Of a stretch of DNA of 31,082 bases, positions 7,772 through 14,976 are shown piece after piece. The stretch comes from JBCCFW01 sp039029535. GTDB lineage: Bacteria; Acidobacteriota; JBCCFW01. The stretch covers positions 1-31,082 of the forward strand of contig JBCCFW010000087.1 in the NCBI GenBank assembly GCA_039029535.1, in the 5' to 3' direction. Made by a program: the position numbers and the translations under genes. The stretch's first letter is position 1. Each line of letters begins with the position of its first letter. A model generated the notes under the pieces. It was not told the DNA's origin. It saw nothing but the letters and a program-made list of their open reading frames with translations, and made no database searches.

Positions 7772-7999
7772 ACAGCAGCCGCAAGGCGGTCCTTACCACC
7801 GAGCGGTTGCACGACAACGAGTTGACAGGCCGGGCCGGTGGCCCACCTCTTGGGAGGCTTCGACCTCCTGCCAATTGGACCCTCGGGTCCGTCACGACAT
7901 TCCAGCCTAAAAATCCTACCCAGGCTAACCTTCCCTGACTGTCGGACCGGCCAACAAACTCGAAGCCCGGTGAGCATGCTCACCGGGCTTTCGCCTTTT
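7772..7999 (+). ncRNA. Candidate sigma-54-dependent structured small RNA, about 228 nt
   Basis: This is inferred from a promoter and terminator bracketing a hairpin-rich, non-coding interval. Visible stems are CCGC/GCGG (7779-7789), GGGCC/GGCCC (7832-7844), GGAGG/CCTCC (7853-7868, six-base loop containing TTCG), GGACCC/GGGTCC (7877-7890), AGCCT/AGGCT (7904-7926) and the terminal palindrome. No start codon with a ribosome site opens a credible frame within it. It does not resemble tmRNA, RNase P RNA, SRP RNA or 6S RNA as I know them. The nearest downstream gene on this strand starts over 1.3 kb away, so it is not a leader. A short peptide-coding mRNA remains possible. Targets are unknown. Confidence 0.6.
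7963..7999 (+). terminator. Rho-independent terminator
   Basis: Positions 7963-7990 form a perfect 28-nt palindrome: AAGCCCGGTGAGCA pairs with TGCTCACCGGGCTT. A broken T-rich tail (TTT at 7989-7991, TTTT at 7996-7999) follows on the plus strand. This is the clearest terminator in the window. It could also stop leftward transcripts arriving from trmB. Confidence 0.85.
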
Positions 8000-8253
8000 C
8001 AGGGGACGACGTTCGCAAGCGCCACCATTTCGAATGGGTGGTTTACCCCCAAGAGTCGGGTGAGCGCCCCCCACCCCGGGGGCAGTTCCCCTAGCCCGGA
8101 CAATTCATGAGTCTCCTGCTGCGTGACCAGATCTGCTGCCTACGAAGGGCGTACTCGCCTCTCGGTCCTCAACGCACCGTCAAGTGCGCTTCCGGGCCTC
8201 GAGACTACGTTCACCCTTCTCGGCTAGCATCTCCGGCCACTCGCGACGAACAC

Positions 8254-8886
8254 TCACGAACAGTCCGGGCTACCGCTGCGTGACGTTGCGTTGCTCACCC
8301 GTTGCCAACATCCAGGGAAAACGGGCACGCCAGCCTCTTCGAAGATCCGATCGAAGCCACCTGATGGCAGCTCGGCCATTCGCTCCTCGGGCGTGAGTCG
8401 CACGAAAGACTCGTGTCCAGCGAGCCGAGCACACACGTCCCGGAAGTAGGGATCGTGGTCGGTCGTGAAGATCAGGTCGGCACCGGGCGCGAGCGCAGCA
8501 GCGAGATGATCAGGGAAGGGCGGCGTGAAGAGTCGGTTGCGGTGATGACGACGCTTCGGCCACGGGTCCGGGCAGTAGACGTGGCAGCGGTCGAGGCAGT
8601 CCGCGGGGAGCGAAGCCACGAACTCGCGTGCGTCCGCTCGGACCACCCAGGCGTTGGTGAAGCCCTGACGCCGGAGCCGACGCGCGACGAGGTAGGCCAG
8701 GCTGCCGGCGAGCTCGAGAGCCAGGAAGTCGCGCTCCGGCCAGCGGCGAGCAGCCTCGATCAGGAAGCGTCCCTTGCCACAGCCGATCTCCAGCTCGAGG
8801 GGCCGGCTGGCGTCTCGCGTGGCGAGGAGATCCAGGGCGTCGTCGAGCGAGAGCGGGGCGGGGTCTGCGGTCGGAGCATCGGTCAT
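8254..8886 (-). CDS. trmB: tRNA (guanine-46-N7)-methyltransferase TrmB
   Basis: The enzyme methylates N7 of G46 in the tRNA variable loop using S-adenosylmethionine. From the ATG at 8886 it is 210 aa, about the usual TrmB length. The SAM-binding motif ELEIGCGKGRF (31-41) opens the Rossmann-like methyltransferase fold, an acidic residue follows in LALELAGS, and the TrmB signature CPDPWPKRRHH (105-115) is present. A TTG five codons upstream (8901) is a possible but less likely start; neither has a strong ribosome site. It lies 38 bases downstream of a small orphan gene on the same strand, probably one transcript. The C-terminus (CWQRVSNATSRSGSPDCS) is somewhat longer and less conserved than usual. 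Confidence 0.93.
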   Translation of the reverse strand: MTDAPTADPAPLSLDDALDLLATRDASRPLELEIGCGKGRFLIEAARRWPERDFLALELAGSLAYLVARRLRRQGFTNAWVVRADAREFVASLPADCLDRCHVYCPDPWPKRRHHRNRLFTPPFPDHLAAALAPGADLIFTTDHDPYFRDVCARLAGHESFVRLTPEERMAELPSGGFDRIFEEAGVPVFPGCWQRVSNATSRSGSPDCS

Positions 8887-8924
8887 GACCAACGCTACCA
8901 AGAGGACGGCGCCGACGGCTCCAC

Positions 8925-9251
8925 TCAGGGAATCAGGATGGCCTCGGGCGGGACGGTCGCAGGCGTCTCCTCGACCACCGGCAGGACGATCTCGTGGTCG
9001 AGCTCGACCTCCAGCTCGGCCCCGACCCGGACGACCCGGCCGGTCGCGTGCAGGGCCTTCCGCATCTCTCCCGGGTAGAGGACGACCTGACAGCCAGCCC
9101 CGAGCCCGATGGGCGCGAGCACGGGCAGGACGAGCCGCCGCTGGTCCGCGAGCTGCGTGAGCTCGCCACGCGCCACCACGGCGCCACCACAGGCGACCTC
9201 GACCCGAATCGGCCGGCTCTCGTCGTGATTGTCTTCGTCGACCCGATACAT
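8925..9251 (-). CDS. Hypothetical beta-rich protein, 108 aa
   Basis: I cannot assign a family. The ATG at 9251 opens a 108-aa product without signal peptide or membrane segment. Alternating hydrophobic residues (RVEVACGGAVVARGEL, RRLVLPVLAP, ATGRVVRVGAELEVELDHEIVLPVV) predict a small beta barrel. The overall pattern faintly recalls PilZ domains, but the Arg-rich N-terminal c-di-GMP signature is not convincing. It precedes trmB by 38 bases and diverges from the hydrolase gene across a 68-bp gap containing a long inverted repeat. Confidence 0.6.
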   Translation of the reverse strand: MYRVDEDNHDESRPIRVEVACGGAVVARGELTQLADQRRLVLPVLAPIGLGAGCQVVLYPGEMRKALHATGRVVRVGAELEVELDHEIVLPVVEETPATVPPEAILIP

Positions 9252-9272
9252 CGCGCTCTCCTTGCCGTCGCC

Positions 9273-9305
9273 CTCAAGGTCGGTGGTAGGTCGACCGATC
9301 TTGAG
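9273..9305. promoter_or_regulatory. 12-bp inverted repeat in a divergent intergenic region
   Basis: CTCAAGGTCGGT (9273-9284) faces ACCGATCTTGAG (9294-9305) across a 9-nt spacer; 11 pairs are Watson-Crick and one is G-T. It fills the 68-bp gap between divergent genes and ends 14 bases before the hydrolase ATG, just upstream of its GGGGAG ribosome site. It could be a shared operator or a leader hairpin. Confidence 0.45.
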
Positions 9306-9319
9306 CCGGGGAGCTCGTC

Positions 9320-10414
9320 ATGACCCGAATCGCAACCGCACTCGTCCTCCTCGGTCTCGCTGGCGCCTGTCGCGTGCCCCAGGGCGTGAAGCACGACCGC
9401 TTCGACGTCACCCTGGGCGACGTCCAAGTTCGGGCGGAGCTCTCGTTCAAGTCGCCGCCCCGCAACCAACGCTTGCCGGGCGTGCTGCTCGTCCACGGAG
9501 GGGGCCCGGCCGACCTCGATCACTCCATTCGAGACGCGGCCGGCACGCTCGTGTCGGCCAACTTCAAGACCCTCGCCGAGCACCTGGCAGAGGCCGGCTT
9601 CGCGGTCCTCCGTCACGACAAGCGTCATGCCCAGCCAGGCGGAGACGCCGCCGCACTTCAAGAGCTGGAGCAGAGCGAACGTCTCGCCGACGCCGAGGCC
9701 ATGCTCGAGTTCCTGCGTCGCGACATGATCGTCGATCCGAAGCGGCTGTTCGTGATCGGCCAGGGCGACGGAGCCAGCGTCGCGGCTCATCTCGCCCGAC
9801 GTCATCCGGAAGTCTCCGGTCTCGTCCTGATCTCGCCCGTCGTCTCGAGTCGAGCCCGCAACCTTCGTGATCAAGTCCACCGGCTCGTGCTCCCCTACCT
9901 GCGCGAGCACTCCGAGCGCGAGGACGCCATCGGTGCAGTGGGTCTCGCGCGCGCCTTGGCCGCTCCCCGTGGCGAGCCGCTCACGTCCTGGCTTCGTGAG
10001 CTGACCGAAGCCAACGACCAGGGCGCTCGCATCCCGCACTCCGCGCTCGACCTCGATCACGACGGGTACCTCCACTTCGAGGACGAGCTCGGCACGTGGG
10101 CCGACGAGGTCCTTCGTGAGCAGGCGCCGGGTCTCGGTCGTGACGATCTCGCCCCGGTTCAGGCGCTCGCCGAGGAGTGGTCGGTCCCCCTGCTCATCCT
10201 CATCGGTGAGAGCGACCCCGTCACCTACAGCACCGATGTTCGTCGCTTCCACGAAGCGCTGACCACGGCCGGTCACGTCGATCACTCCTTCCATCGCTAC
10301 GAGCGGCTCGGGCACACCCTCGGCGAAGCTCCCTCGCGCTTCCTCGATCCCCTCGGCCCCATCCAGTCCGCCCCCCTCGCCGACCTCGCGAGCTGGCTGG
10401 AGGAACGGAGCTAG
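9320..10414 (+). CDS. Alpha/beta-hydrolase-fold lipoprotein lacking the nucleophilic Ser
   Basis: A 364-aa protein with a signal peptide ending in a lipobox-like LAGAC (Cys17), so probably anchored to a membrane outside the cytosol. The fold is clear: oxyanion-type VLLVHGGGPAD (55-65), a FAVLRHDKR strand (94-102), a nucleophile-elbow region FVIGQGDGAS (144-153), Asp299 in LIGESDPV and His332 in RLGHTLG. The elbow should read GxSxG; here it is GQGDG, with Gly149 in place of Ser, although Asp and His are kept. Ser153 lies nearby but off position. An EF-hand-like loop with Asp at 244, 246, 248 and 255 and Gly249 lies in the cap region and probably binds calcium. GGGGAG precedes the ATG. It may be a catalytically dead binding protein or use a different nucleophile. 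It converges with the TSUP gene 12 bases away. Confidence 0.82.
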   Translation: MTRIATALVLLGLAGACRVPQGVKHDRFDVTLGDVQVRAELSFKSPPRNQRLPGVLLVHGGGPADLDHSIRDAAGTLVSANFKTLAEHLAEAGFAVLRHDKRHAQPGGDAAALQELEQSERLADAEAMLEFLRRDMIVDPKRLFVIGQGDGASVAAHLARRHPEVSGLVLISPVVSSRARNLRDQVHRLVLPYLREHSEREDAIGAVGLARALAAPRGEPLTSWLRELTEANDQGARIPHSALDLDHDGYLHFEDELGTWADEVLREQAPGLGRDDLAPVQALAEEWSVPLLILIGESDPVTYSTDVRRFHEALTTAGHVDHSFHRYERLGHTLGEAPSRFLDPLGPIQSAPLADLASWLEERS

Positions 10415-10430
10415 CCGCGACCGCCGCTAG
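10411..10430. terminator. Small imperfect stem over two converging stop codons
   Basis: CTAGCCGC (10411-10418) pairs with GCCGCTAG (10423-10430) with one mismatch and a 4-nt loop. It overlaps the TAG stops of both converging genes, which partly explains the symmetry. There is no U tract, so a terminator role is uncertain. Confidence 0.2.
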
Positions 10431-11203
10431 CCGGCGAGCGCTCTCCGAATCATCAACGCGCCCGACACGAGCAGCAGCGCTCGGACGCAGTGACGGAAGC
10501 GCTCGTCGCTCATGCCCGACAGCACCTTCTTCCCCACCACGTTGCCGACCAGCGCTCCAGCAGCCAGCGCCAGGCCCGCCGACCAGACCAGGCCCGACGC
10601 CAGCAGGCCCGCCACGGCGTAGGACACGAGCTTCATCGCCTGCATGAGCCAGGTGCTCGCAGCCTTGGTGCCGATCATCCGCTCGCGAGCGAGACCGTGC
10701 CCGAGGTACACCGGGTTCATGAGCGGACCGGCAGCACCCATGACCGTCGACAAGAAGGCGGTCACGGCCGCCGCCGGAACGAACCACGCCAGCGACAGGC
10801 GTGGCCAGCTCATGCGGGGCAGGAGGTAGGGCAGCAGCGCGCTCGCCAGGAGGAAGACCCCGAGGCAGAGACGCAGGCCGTTCGCTTCGAGCCGCACCAG
10901 GAGCAGCGAGCCGACGACGATGCCGAACACCAAGCCCGGGACGACCCGGACGAGGATGGGGCGCTCGACGTCCTTCCGGTACAGCGCGACCCGCTGCGTC
11001 GAGGAGACGAGGCTCGCGATCCCGAGGACGGGTGGAATCATCTCCACCGGCAGCACGAGACTCGCCAACGGGATGAGGACGAGCGCACCACCACCGGCCG
11101 CGACCGTGGAAATCAGGAAGGCCAGCGTCCCCAACAAGAAGAGGACGCCGTGACTCAGGAGCGACTCAGGAGCCGTGGTCCGACTCCGCCGGGAGCTCAC
11201 CAC
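10427..11203 (-). CDS. TSUP (TauE/SafE) family membrane permease
   Basis: A 258-aa integral membrane protein of the family that exports sulfite/sulfonates or organic anions. Hydrophobic helices run almost end to end: residues about 17-56, 83-106, 113-128, 136-156, and two more in the C-terminal half. The family-typical N-terminal half (FLISTVAAGGGALVLIPLAS) and its repeat in the C-terminal half (AFLSTVMGAAGPLMNPVYLG) are both visible, reflecting the internal duplication of the family. The GTG at 11203 overlaps the 3' end of ttcA by 38 bases; a later start is possible because the first 16 residues are hydrophilic. It is last in the lepA-ttcA-permease run. Substrate is unknown; a sulfur compound would fit the neighbouring thiolase. 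Confidence 0.85.
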   Translation of the reverse strand: MVSSRRSRTTAPESLLSHGVLFLLGTLAFLISTVAAGGGALVLIPLASLVLPVEMIPPVLGIASLVSSTQRVALYRKDVERPILVRVVPGLVFGIVVGSLLLVRLEANGLRLCLGVFLLASALLPYLLPRMSWPRLSLAWFVPAAAVTAFLSTVMGAAGPLMNPVYLGHGLARERMIGTKAASTWLMQAMKLVSYAVAGLLASGLVWSAGLALAAGALVGNVVGKKVLSGMSDERFRHCVRALLLVSGALMIRRALAG

Positions 11204-11984
11204 CGAGGCGACGGTTCAGGTCGCGGTCGAGGAGGTGGCTCGCCTTGACGTTCTTGATCGCCGAGAGCATCACGCTGCGCACGCTGGGGTAGTCGGCTTC
11301 GAGCTCGTCCAGGAGCTTGGTCATGGCGTCCCGACGCATGCCGTCCTGCGAGCCGCAGAGTCGGCACGGAAGGATGGGGTAGCCGGCCAGCTGCACCTGC
11401 TCGGCGATGTCGGCCTCGGCGCACTCGATGAGCGGCCGGATGACGCGGAATCGTCCATCGTCGGTCTGGTAGCCCGCGGGCATGGCCTGGAGCTTGCCGA
11501 CGTGGAACAGGTTCATCATCAAGGTCTCGAGGGCGTCGTCGCGATGATGACCCAGGGCGACGACGTTGCACCCGTGGCGCTCGGCGGCGTTGTAGAGGAT
11601 GCCTCGTCGCATCCTCGAGCAGGCCGAGCAGTAGCTCTTGCCTGCCGGCGTGACCTCCAGCACCTTCGAGTAGGTGTCGCGCCGGAGGATCTCGTGCTCG
11701 ACGCCGAGCTCCTCGAGCCAGGCCCGAAGCGGCTCCGGATCGTGACCGGGCTGGACCTGATCGAGGTGCACGGCCACCAGCGAGAACTGGAAGGGCGCAC
11801 GGCGACGGGAGCGCTCGAGGAGATCGAGCAGGGTCGCGGAGTCCTTGCCGCCGGAGACCGCCACCAGCACCCGGTCGCCCTCACCGAGCAACTCGTGCTC
11901 GGACAGCGTCGCCGTGACCTGCCGCGACAGCTTGGCTCCCACCGCCGGCAGCGGACGCGCCAGCGGATGCACCGTGCTGCTCAC
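11166..11984 (-). CDS. ttcA: tRNA 2-thiocytidine biosynthesis protein TtcA
   Basis: TtcA adenylates and thiolates C32 of certain tRNAs using a [4Fe-4S] cluster. This 272-aa protein has the PP-loop ATP site SGGKDS (44-49), the first Cys pair C119/C122 in YCSACSR and the second pair C207/C210 in LPCRLCGSQ, plus GHHRDDALET (145-154), all diagnostic. The start is GTG at 11984, 17 bases after the lepA stop; no earlier in-frame start exists in the gap. It lies between lepA and a TSUP permease on one strand, so cotranscription is likely. The Cys motifs are intact, so the enzyme should be functional. Confidence 0.93.
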   Translation of the reverse strand: MSSTVHPLARPLPAVGAKLSRQVTATLSEHELLGEGDRVLVAVSGGKDSATLLDLLERSRRRAPFQFSLVAVHLDQVQPGHDPEPLRAWLEELGVEHEILRRDTYSKVLEVTPAGKSYCSACSRMRRGILYNAAERHGCNVVALGHHRDDALETLMMNLFHVGKLQAMPAGYQTDDGRFRVIRPLIECAEADIAEQVQLAGYPILPCRLCGSQDGMRRDAMTKLLDELEADYPSVRSVMLSAIKNVKASHLLDRDLNRRLGGELPAESDHGS

Positions 11985-12000
11985 GCGATGCCCGTGCCGC

Positions 12001-13818
12001 TCATGAGGATCCCGGCTCGGTCTTGAGCACGGCCATGAAGGCCTCTTGCGGGATCTCCACCGAGCCGACGGTCTTCATCCGCTTCTTGCCCTCACGCTGC
12101 TTGTCGAGCAGCTTGCGCTTGCGGGAGATGTCACCGCCGTAGCACTTCGCGGTGACGTCCTTGCGCAGGGCGTTGATGGTCTTGCGGGCGATGATCGAGC
12201 CGCCGATCGTTCCCTGGATGGGGATCTTGAACTGATGGCGGGGGATGGTCTCGGAGAGCTGACTGCAGTAGTGCAGCGCCCGAGCGCGGGCTTTTTCGCG
12301 ATGGACGAGCTGCGAGAGAGCGTCGACCTTCTCGCCGTTGACGAGGATGTCCACCTTCACGACGTCGGTGAGCCGCGTGCCGATCATGTCGTAGTCGAAG
12401 CTGCCGTGACCCTGAGTGATCGACTTGAGACGGTCGTAGAAGTCGAAGAAGACCTCGGCCAGCGGTAGCTCCGAGGTGAGCTCGACACGACCGACCGAGA
12501 TGTACTTGAAGGTCGTGTTCTCGCCGCGACGGTCGCGGCACAGCTCCATGACCGGACCGACGTAGCGCTCCGGCATCATGATCGAGCCCTTGATGTACGG
12601 CTCCTCGACCTTCTCGATCTCGGAAGGGTCCGGGTAGTACGTCGGGTTGTCGACGATGAAGGACTCTCCCGACTCCATGGTCACGGTGTACTGGACCGAG
12701 GGCGCCGAAATGAGCAGTGACAGCGCGTGCTCTCGCTCCAGCCGCTCCTGCACGACCTCGAGATGGAGCAAGCCGAGGAAGCCGCAGCGGAAGCCGTGGC
12801 CGAGCGCGGCCGACGAGTCCTTCTCGTAGGTGAGCGACGCGTCGTTGAGGACGAGCCGGTCGAGCGCCTTGGTGAGGTCGCCGTAGTCTTCGGTCGAGAT
12901 CGGATAGACCGACGAGAAGACGACGGGCTTGGCCTCGATGTAGCCGGGGATGGGCTCATCGGCCGGGCTCGCGGCGTCGGTGACCGTGTCTCCCACGGCG
13001 ACGTCGCGGACGGTCTTGATGCCGGCGATGATGTAGCCCACCTCGCCCGCTCCGAGCTGCTTGCCCTTCTCCCGCTCGAGCTTGAGCAGGCCGACCTCCT
13101 CGACCACGTGCTCCTTCTTGGAGTTCATGAAGAGAAGACGAATGCCCGCCTTCAGCGTCCCGTCCACGACACGTACGAGGAGGACGACGCCGCGGTAGGG
13201 ATCGTACTGGGCATCGAAGATGAGCGCCTTGAGGGGTGAGTCGGGCTCACCGGTAGGGGCAGGCAGGCGTTCGACGATGCCCTCGAGCAGCTCGTCCACG
13301 CCGAGGCCGGTCTTGGCCGAGCAGTGAACGGCATCGAGAGGATCGAGCCCGAGGTCCTCCTCGATCTCCTCGCCCACCCGATCGACATCCGCGGCGGGGA
13401 GATCGATCTTGTTCATGACCGGGAGCAGCTCGAGGTCGTGCTCGGTCGCCAGGTACATGTTGGCGACGGTCTGCGCCTCCACGCCCTGGGAGGCGTCGAC
13501 GAGGAGCAGGGCGCCGTCACAGGACATGAGCGAACGCCGGACCTCGTGCGAGAAGTCGACGTGGCCCGGCGTGTCGATGAGATTGAGGTGGTAGAGATTC
13601 CCGTCCTTCGCCTGGTAGGCCAGGGTGACGGTGTTGCTCTTGATGGTGATGCCGCGTTCCCGCTCGATGTCCATCGAGTCGAGGATCTGGTCGCGGAACT
13701 CCCGGTCGTCGACCCCCCCACAGGCCTGGATGAGCCGGTCGGCGAGCGTCGACTTCCCGTGGTCGACGTGAGCGATGATGCAGAAGTTCCGGATGTGTTC
13801 CACGGCGGTGTCGAGCAA
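12001..13818 (-). CDS. lepA: Elongation factor 4 (LepA), ribosome back-translocase GTPase
   Basis: A 605-aa translational GTPase that binds ribosomes and promotes back-translocation or proper assembly; E. coli LepA is 599 aa. The G1 motif AHVDHGKST (16-24), switch II DTPGHVDFS (82-90) and G4 NKID (136-139) are intact. The LepA-specific C-terminal domain is present, with YHRSKY-like positions replaced by conserved family text such as GTIGGSIIARKTINALRKD and CYGGDISRKRKLLDKQREGK. The ORF can start at TTG 13818 or at GTG 13803, the latter giving MEHIRNFCIIAH, close to typical LepA N-termini; ribosome sites do not settle it. It is first in the lepA-ttcA-permease run and lies 153 bases downstream of the preceding same-strand gene. 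Confidence 0.95.
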   Translation of the reverse strand: MLDTAVEHIRNFCIIAHVDHGKSTLADRLIQACGGVDDREFRDQILDSMDIERERGITIKSNTVTLAYQAKDGNLYHLNLIDTPGHVDFSHEVRRSLMSCDGALLLVDASQGVEAQTVANMYLATEHDLELLPVMNKIDLPAADVDRVGEEIEEDLGLDPLDAVHCSAKTGLGVDELLEGIVERLPAPTGEPDSPLKALIFDAQYDPYRGVVLLVRVVDGTLKAGIRLLFMNSKKEHVVEEVGLLKLEREKGKQLGAGEVGYIIAGIKTVRDVAVGDTVTDAASPADEPIPGYIEAKPVVFSSVYPISTEDYGDLTKALDRLVLNDASLTYEKDSSAALGHGFRCGFLGLLHLEVVQERLEREHALSLLISAPSVQYTVTMESGESFIVDNPTYYPDPSEIEKVEEPYIKGSIMMPERYVGPVMELCRDRRGENTTFKYISVGRVELTSELPLAEVFFDFYDRLKSITQGHGSFDYDMIGTRLTDVVKVDILVNGEKVDALSQLVHREKARARALHYCSQLSETIPRHQFKIPIQGTIGGSIIARKTINALRKDVTAKCYGGDISRKRKLLDKQREGKKRMKTVGSVEIPQEAFMAVLKTEPGSS

Positions 13819-13971
13819 CCCTGGTGGCCGGCGCCCGGCTGGCGCGGCCCGTGAGGGGGCGGAAGGGGGCCGCGAGCAGCGCGGCGGCGGAGATCCTGAG
13901 GCAGGAGGGCGCCCGCGGCAAGGGTGAGCCGCACTGGACGCGGGCGTGGCGTCGTGCCTCGGACCTCTTCC

Positions 13972-14976
13972 TCACGCCCGCGGGTAGTGCCGCAGGATCC
14001 GCCGGACGACCTTGCTCTTGGCGCGCGGGCCCGTCAGCGACATCCCCGAGGCCTGCGCCGAGTGCCAGATCACCCTGCCCGTGCCGACCTCGATGAGCCG
14101 CGCTTCGAGCCGGAAACCAACGCTGTACCAGACGCCCACGCCGATGAGCATGGCGTCGGCCCCGGCGGCCCGGGCGTCCTCGCGGAGCTCGTCGAGCCTG
14201 CTTTCGGCGTGGAATGCCTCCCCATCCGGGACGTGCACGGACAGCTCGTAGGGGTCCATGAGCTGATGCACGGCCCGCTTCTTCCGGGCCTCGCGGAGGA
14301 AGAGCGAGGTGAGGAAGGTGTCGACGTTCCCGCCTGAGGTGAAGGGGTACACCGCCACCCTCTGCACCTCCCCCAGGCTCAAGGGGCGCGCCGGCACGGG
14401 CGTCGAGTCGGGCGTCCACGAGCCGAGCCGGGACCCCGCCCGAGCCGAGATCGTCGACGCTCGCAGTCCGGCGTCCACGGGCAGCTCCTGAACCTCGGGC
14501 CGTCGGGGGTAGCTCGGGTCCGCGATCGCCGGTCGGCGAGGAGGGGTCTCCGGGTCGACGTGGATCGAGGCGCCGTGGCTGACCGGTCGCCGGCGCTCGG
14601 GCCGCCTCGGCGTGGTGGCCGGCGGCCCGGCATCGAGGTGGTCGAGCTCGGCCACGTACAGCACCGCGAGTCCGAGCGTCTCGTCCACCCGCACCACCCG
14701 CGGGCGCTCGCTGTACTCGTCTCCGGGGAGCGCGACGGCCACCAGCGGCCCGTGCTCCAGGGCCTGAGCCGAGGTCGCGACCAGGCCGTCGGGCGAGAGC
14801 AGCAGCCCGGAGACCTCGATCCCCGAGGCCGTGAGCAGGCGCAGCTCCGCGCGCTCAGTCGCCGCGGGTGCACCTTCGTAGCCCAGCACCGCCGCAGGCG
14901 TGCCGAGCGCGGTCACTGCCAGCGTGAGCGCGGAGGAAAGGAGAGGTTGAACGAGACGCGATCGACTTGGCTTCAC
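13972..14976 (-). CDS. Probable separate secreted protein: degenerate HtrA-like plus CsgG/TolB-like domain
   Basis: Alternative call for the 3' half of the preceding frame. The GTG at 14976 overlaps a TGA of another frame as GTGA, the same coupling used elsewhere in this window, and opens a signal peptide (LVQPLLSSALTLAVTALGTPAAVLG). Residues 45-112 look like the first half of a trypsin/HtrA domain (SGLLLSPDGLVATSAQALEHG...VVRVDETLGLAVLYVAE), but the catalytic His is Gln71 and the Asp position is Gly102, with no Ser half, so it is not a protease. A Pro/Arg-rich linker (117-200) follows. Residues 205-330 (QRVAVYPFTSGG..., ADAMLIGVGVWYS, ARLIEVGTGRVIWHS) resemble CsgG/TolB-N-like periplasmic domains. 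Function is unknown; a cell-envelope scaffold is plausible. 334 aa. Confidence 0.6.
   Translation of the reverse strand: MKPSRSRLVQPLLSSALTLAVTALGTPAAVLGYEGAPAATERAELRLLTASGIEVSGLLLSPDGLVATSAQALEHGPLVAVALPGDEYSERPRVVRVDETLGLAVLYVAELDHLDAGPPATTPRRPERRRPVSHGASIHVDPETPPRRPAIADPSYPRRPEVQELPVDAGLRASTISARAGSRLGSWTPDSTPVPARPLSLGEVQRVAVYPFTSGGNVDTFLTSLFLREARKKRAVHQLMDPYELSVHVPDGEAFHAESRLDELREDARAAGADAMLIGVGVWYSVGFRLEARLIEVGTGRVIWHSAQASGMSLTGPRAKSKVVRRILRHYPRA

Larger units (their letters stand above)
7366..8253. other. 888-bp gap with no protein gene: regulatory/RNA locus
   Basis: I find no credible coding region on either strand: the small open frames here lack ribosome sites and recognisable protein composition. 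The gap does contain, left to right, a 5-bp G/C hairpin with a TTCG loop (7509-7522), an A-rich patch near 7549-7554, an 18-nt perfect palindrome (7583-7600), a 15-nt interrupted palindrome (7703-7717), an exact sigma-54 core promoter (7745-7761), a hairpin-rich stretch, and a strong terminator (7963-7999). Beyond it are two further hairpins: CCACCATT...AATGGGTGG (about 8022-8041, one bulge) and GCCCCC...GGGGGC (8066-8083), which might belong to the 3' end of trmB. Base composition is visibly less G+C-rich from 7545 to 7780 than in the flanking genes. Confidence 0.7.

Noticed and set aside
7674..7910. Short open frames on both strands overlapping the sigma-54 RNA locus
   Set aside because: They start upstream of the predicted transcript or read against it, lack ribosome sites, and show no protein-like composition.
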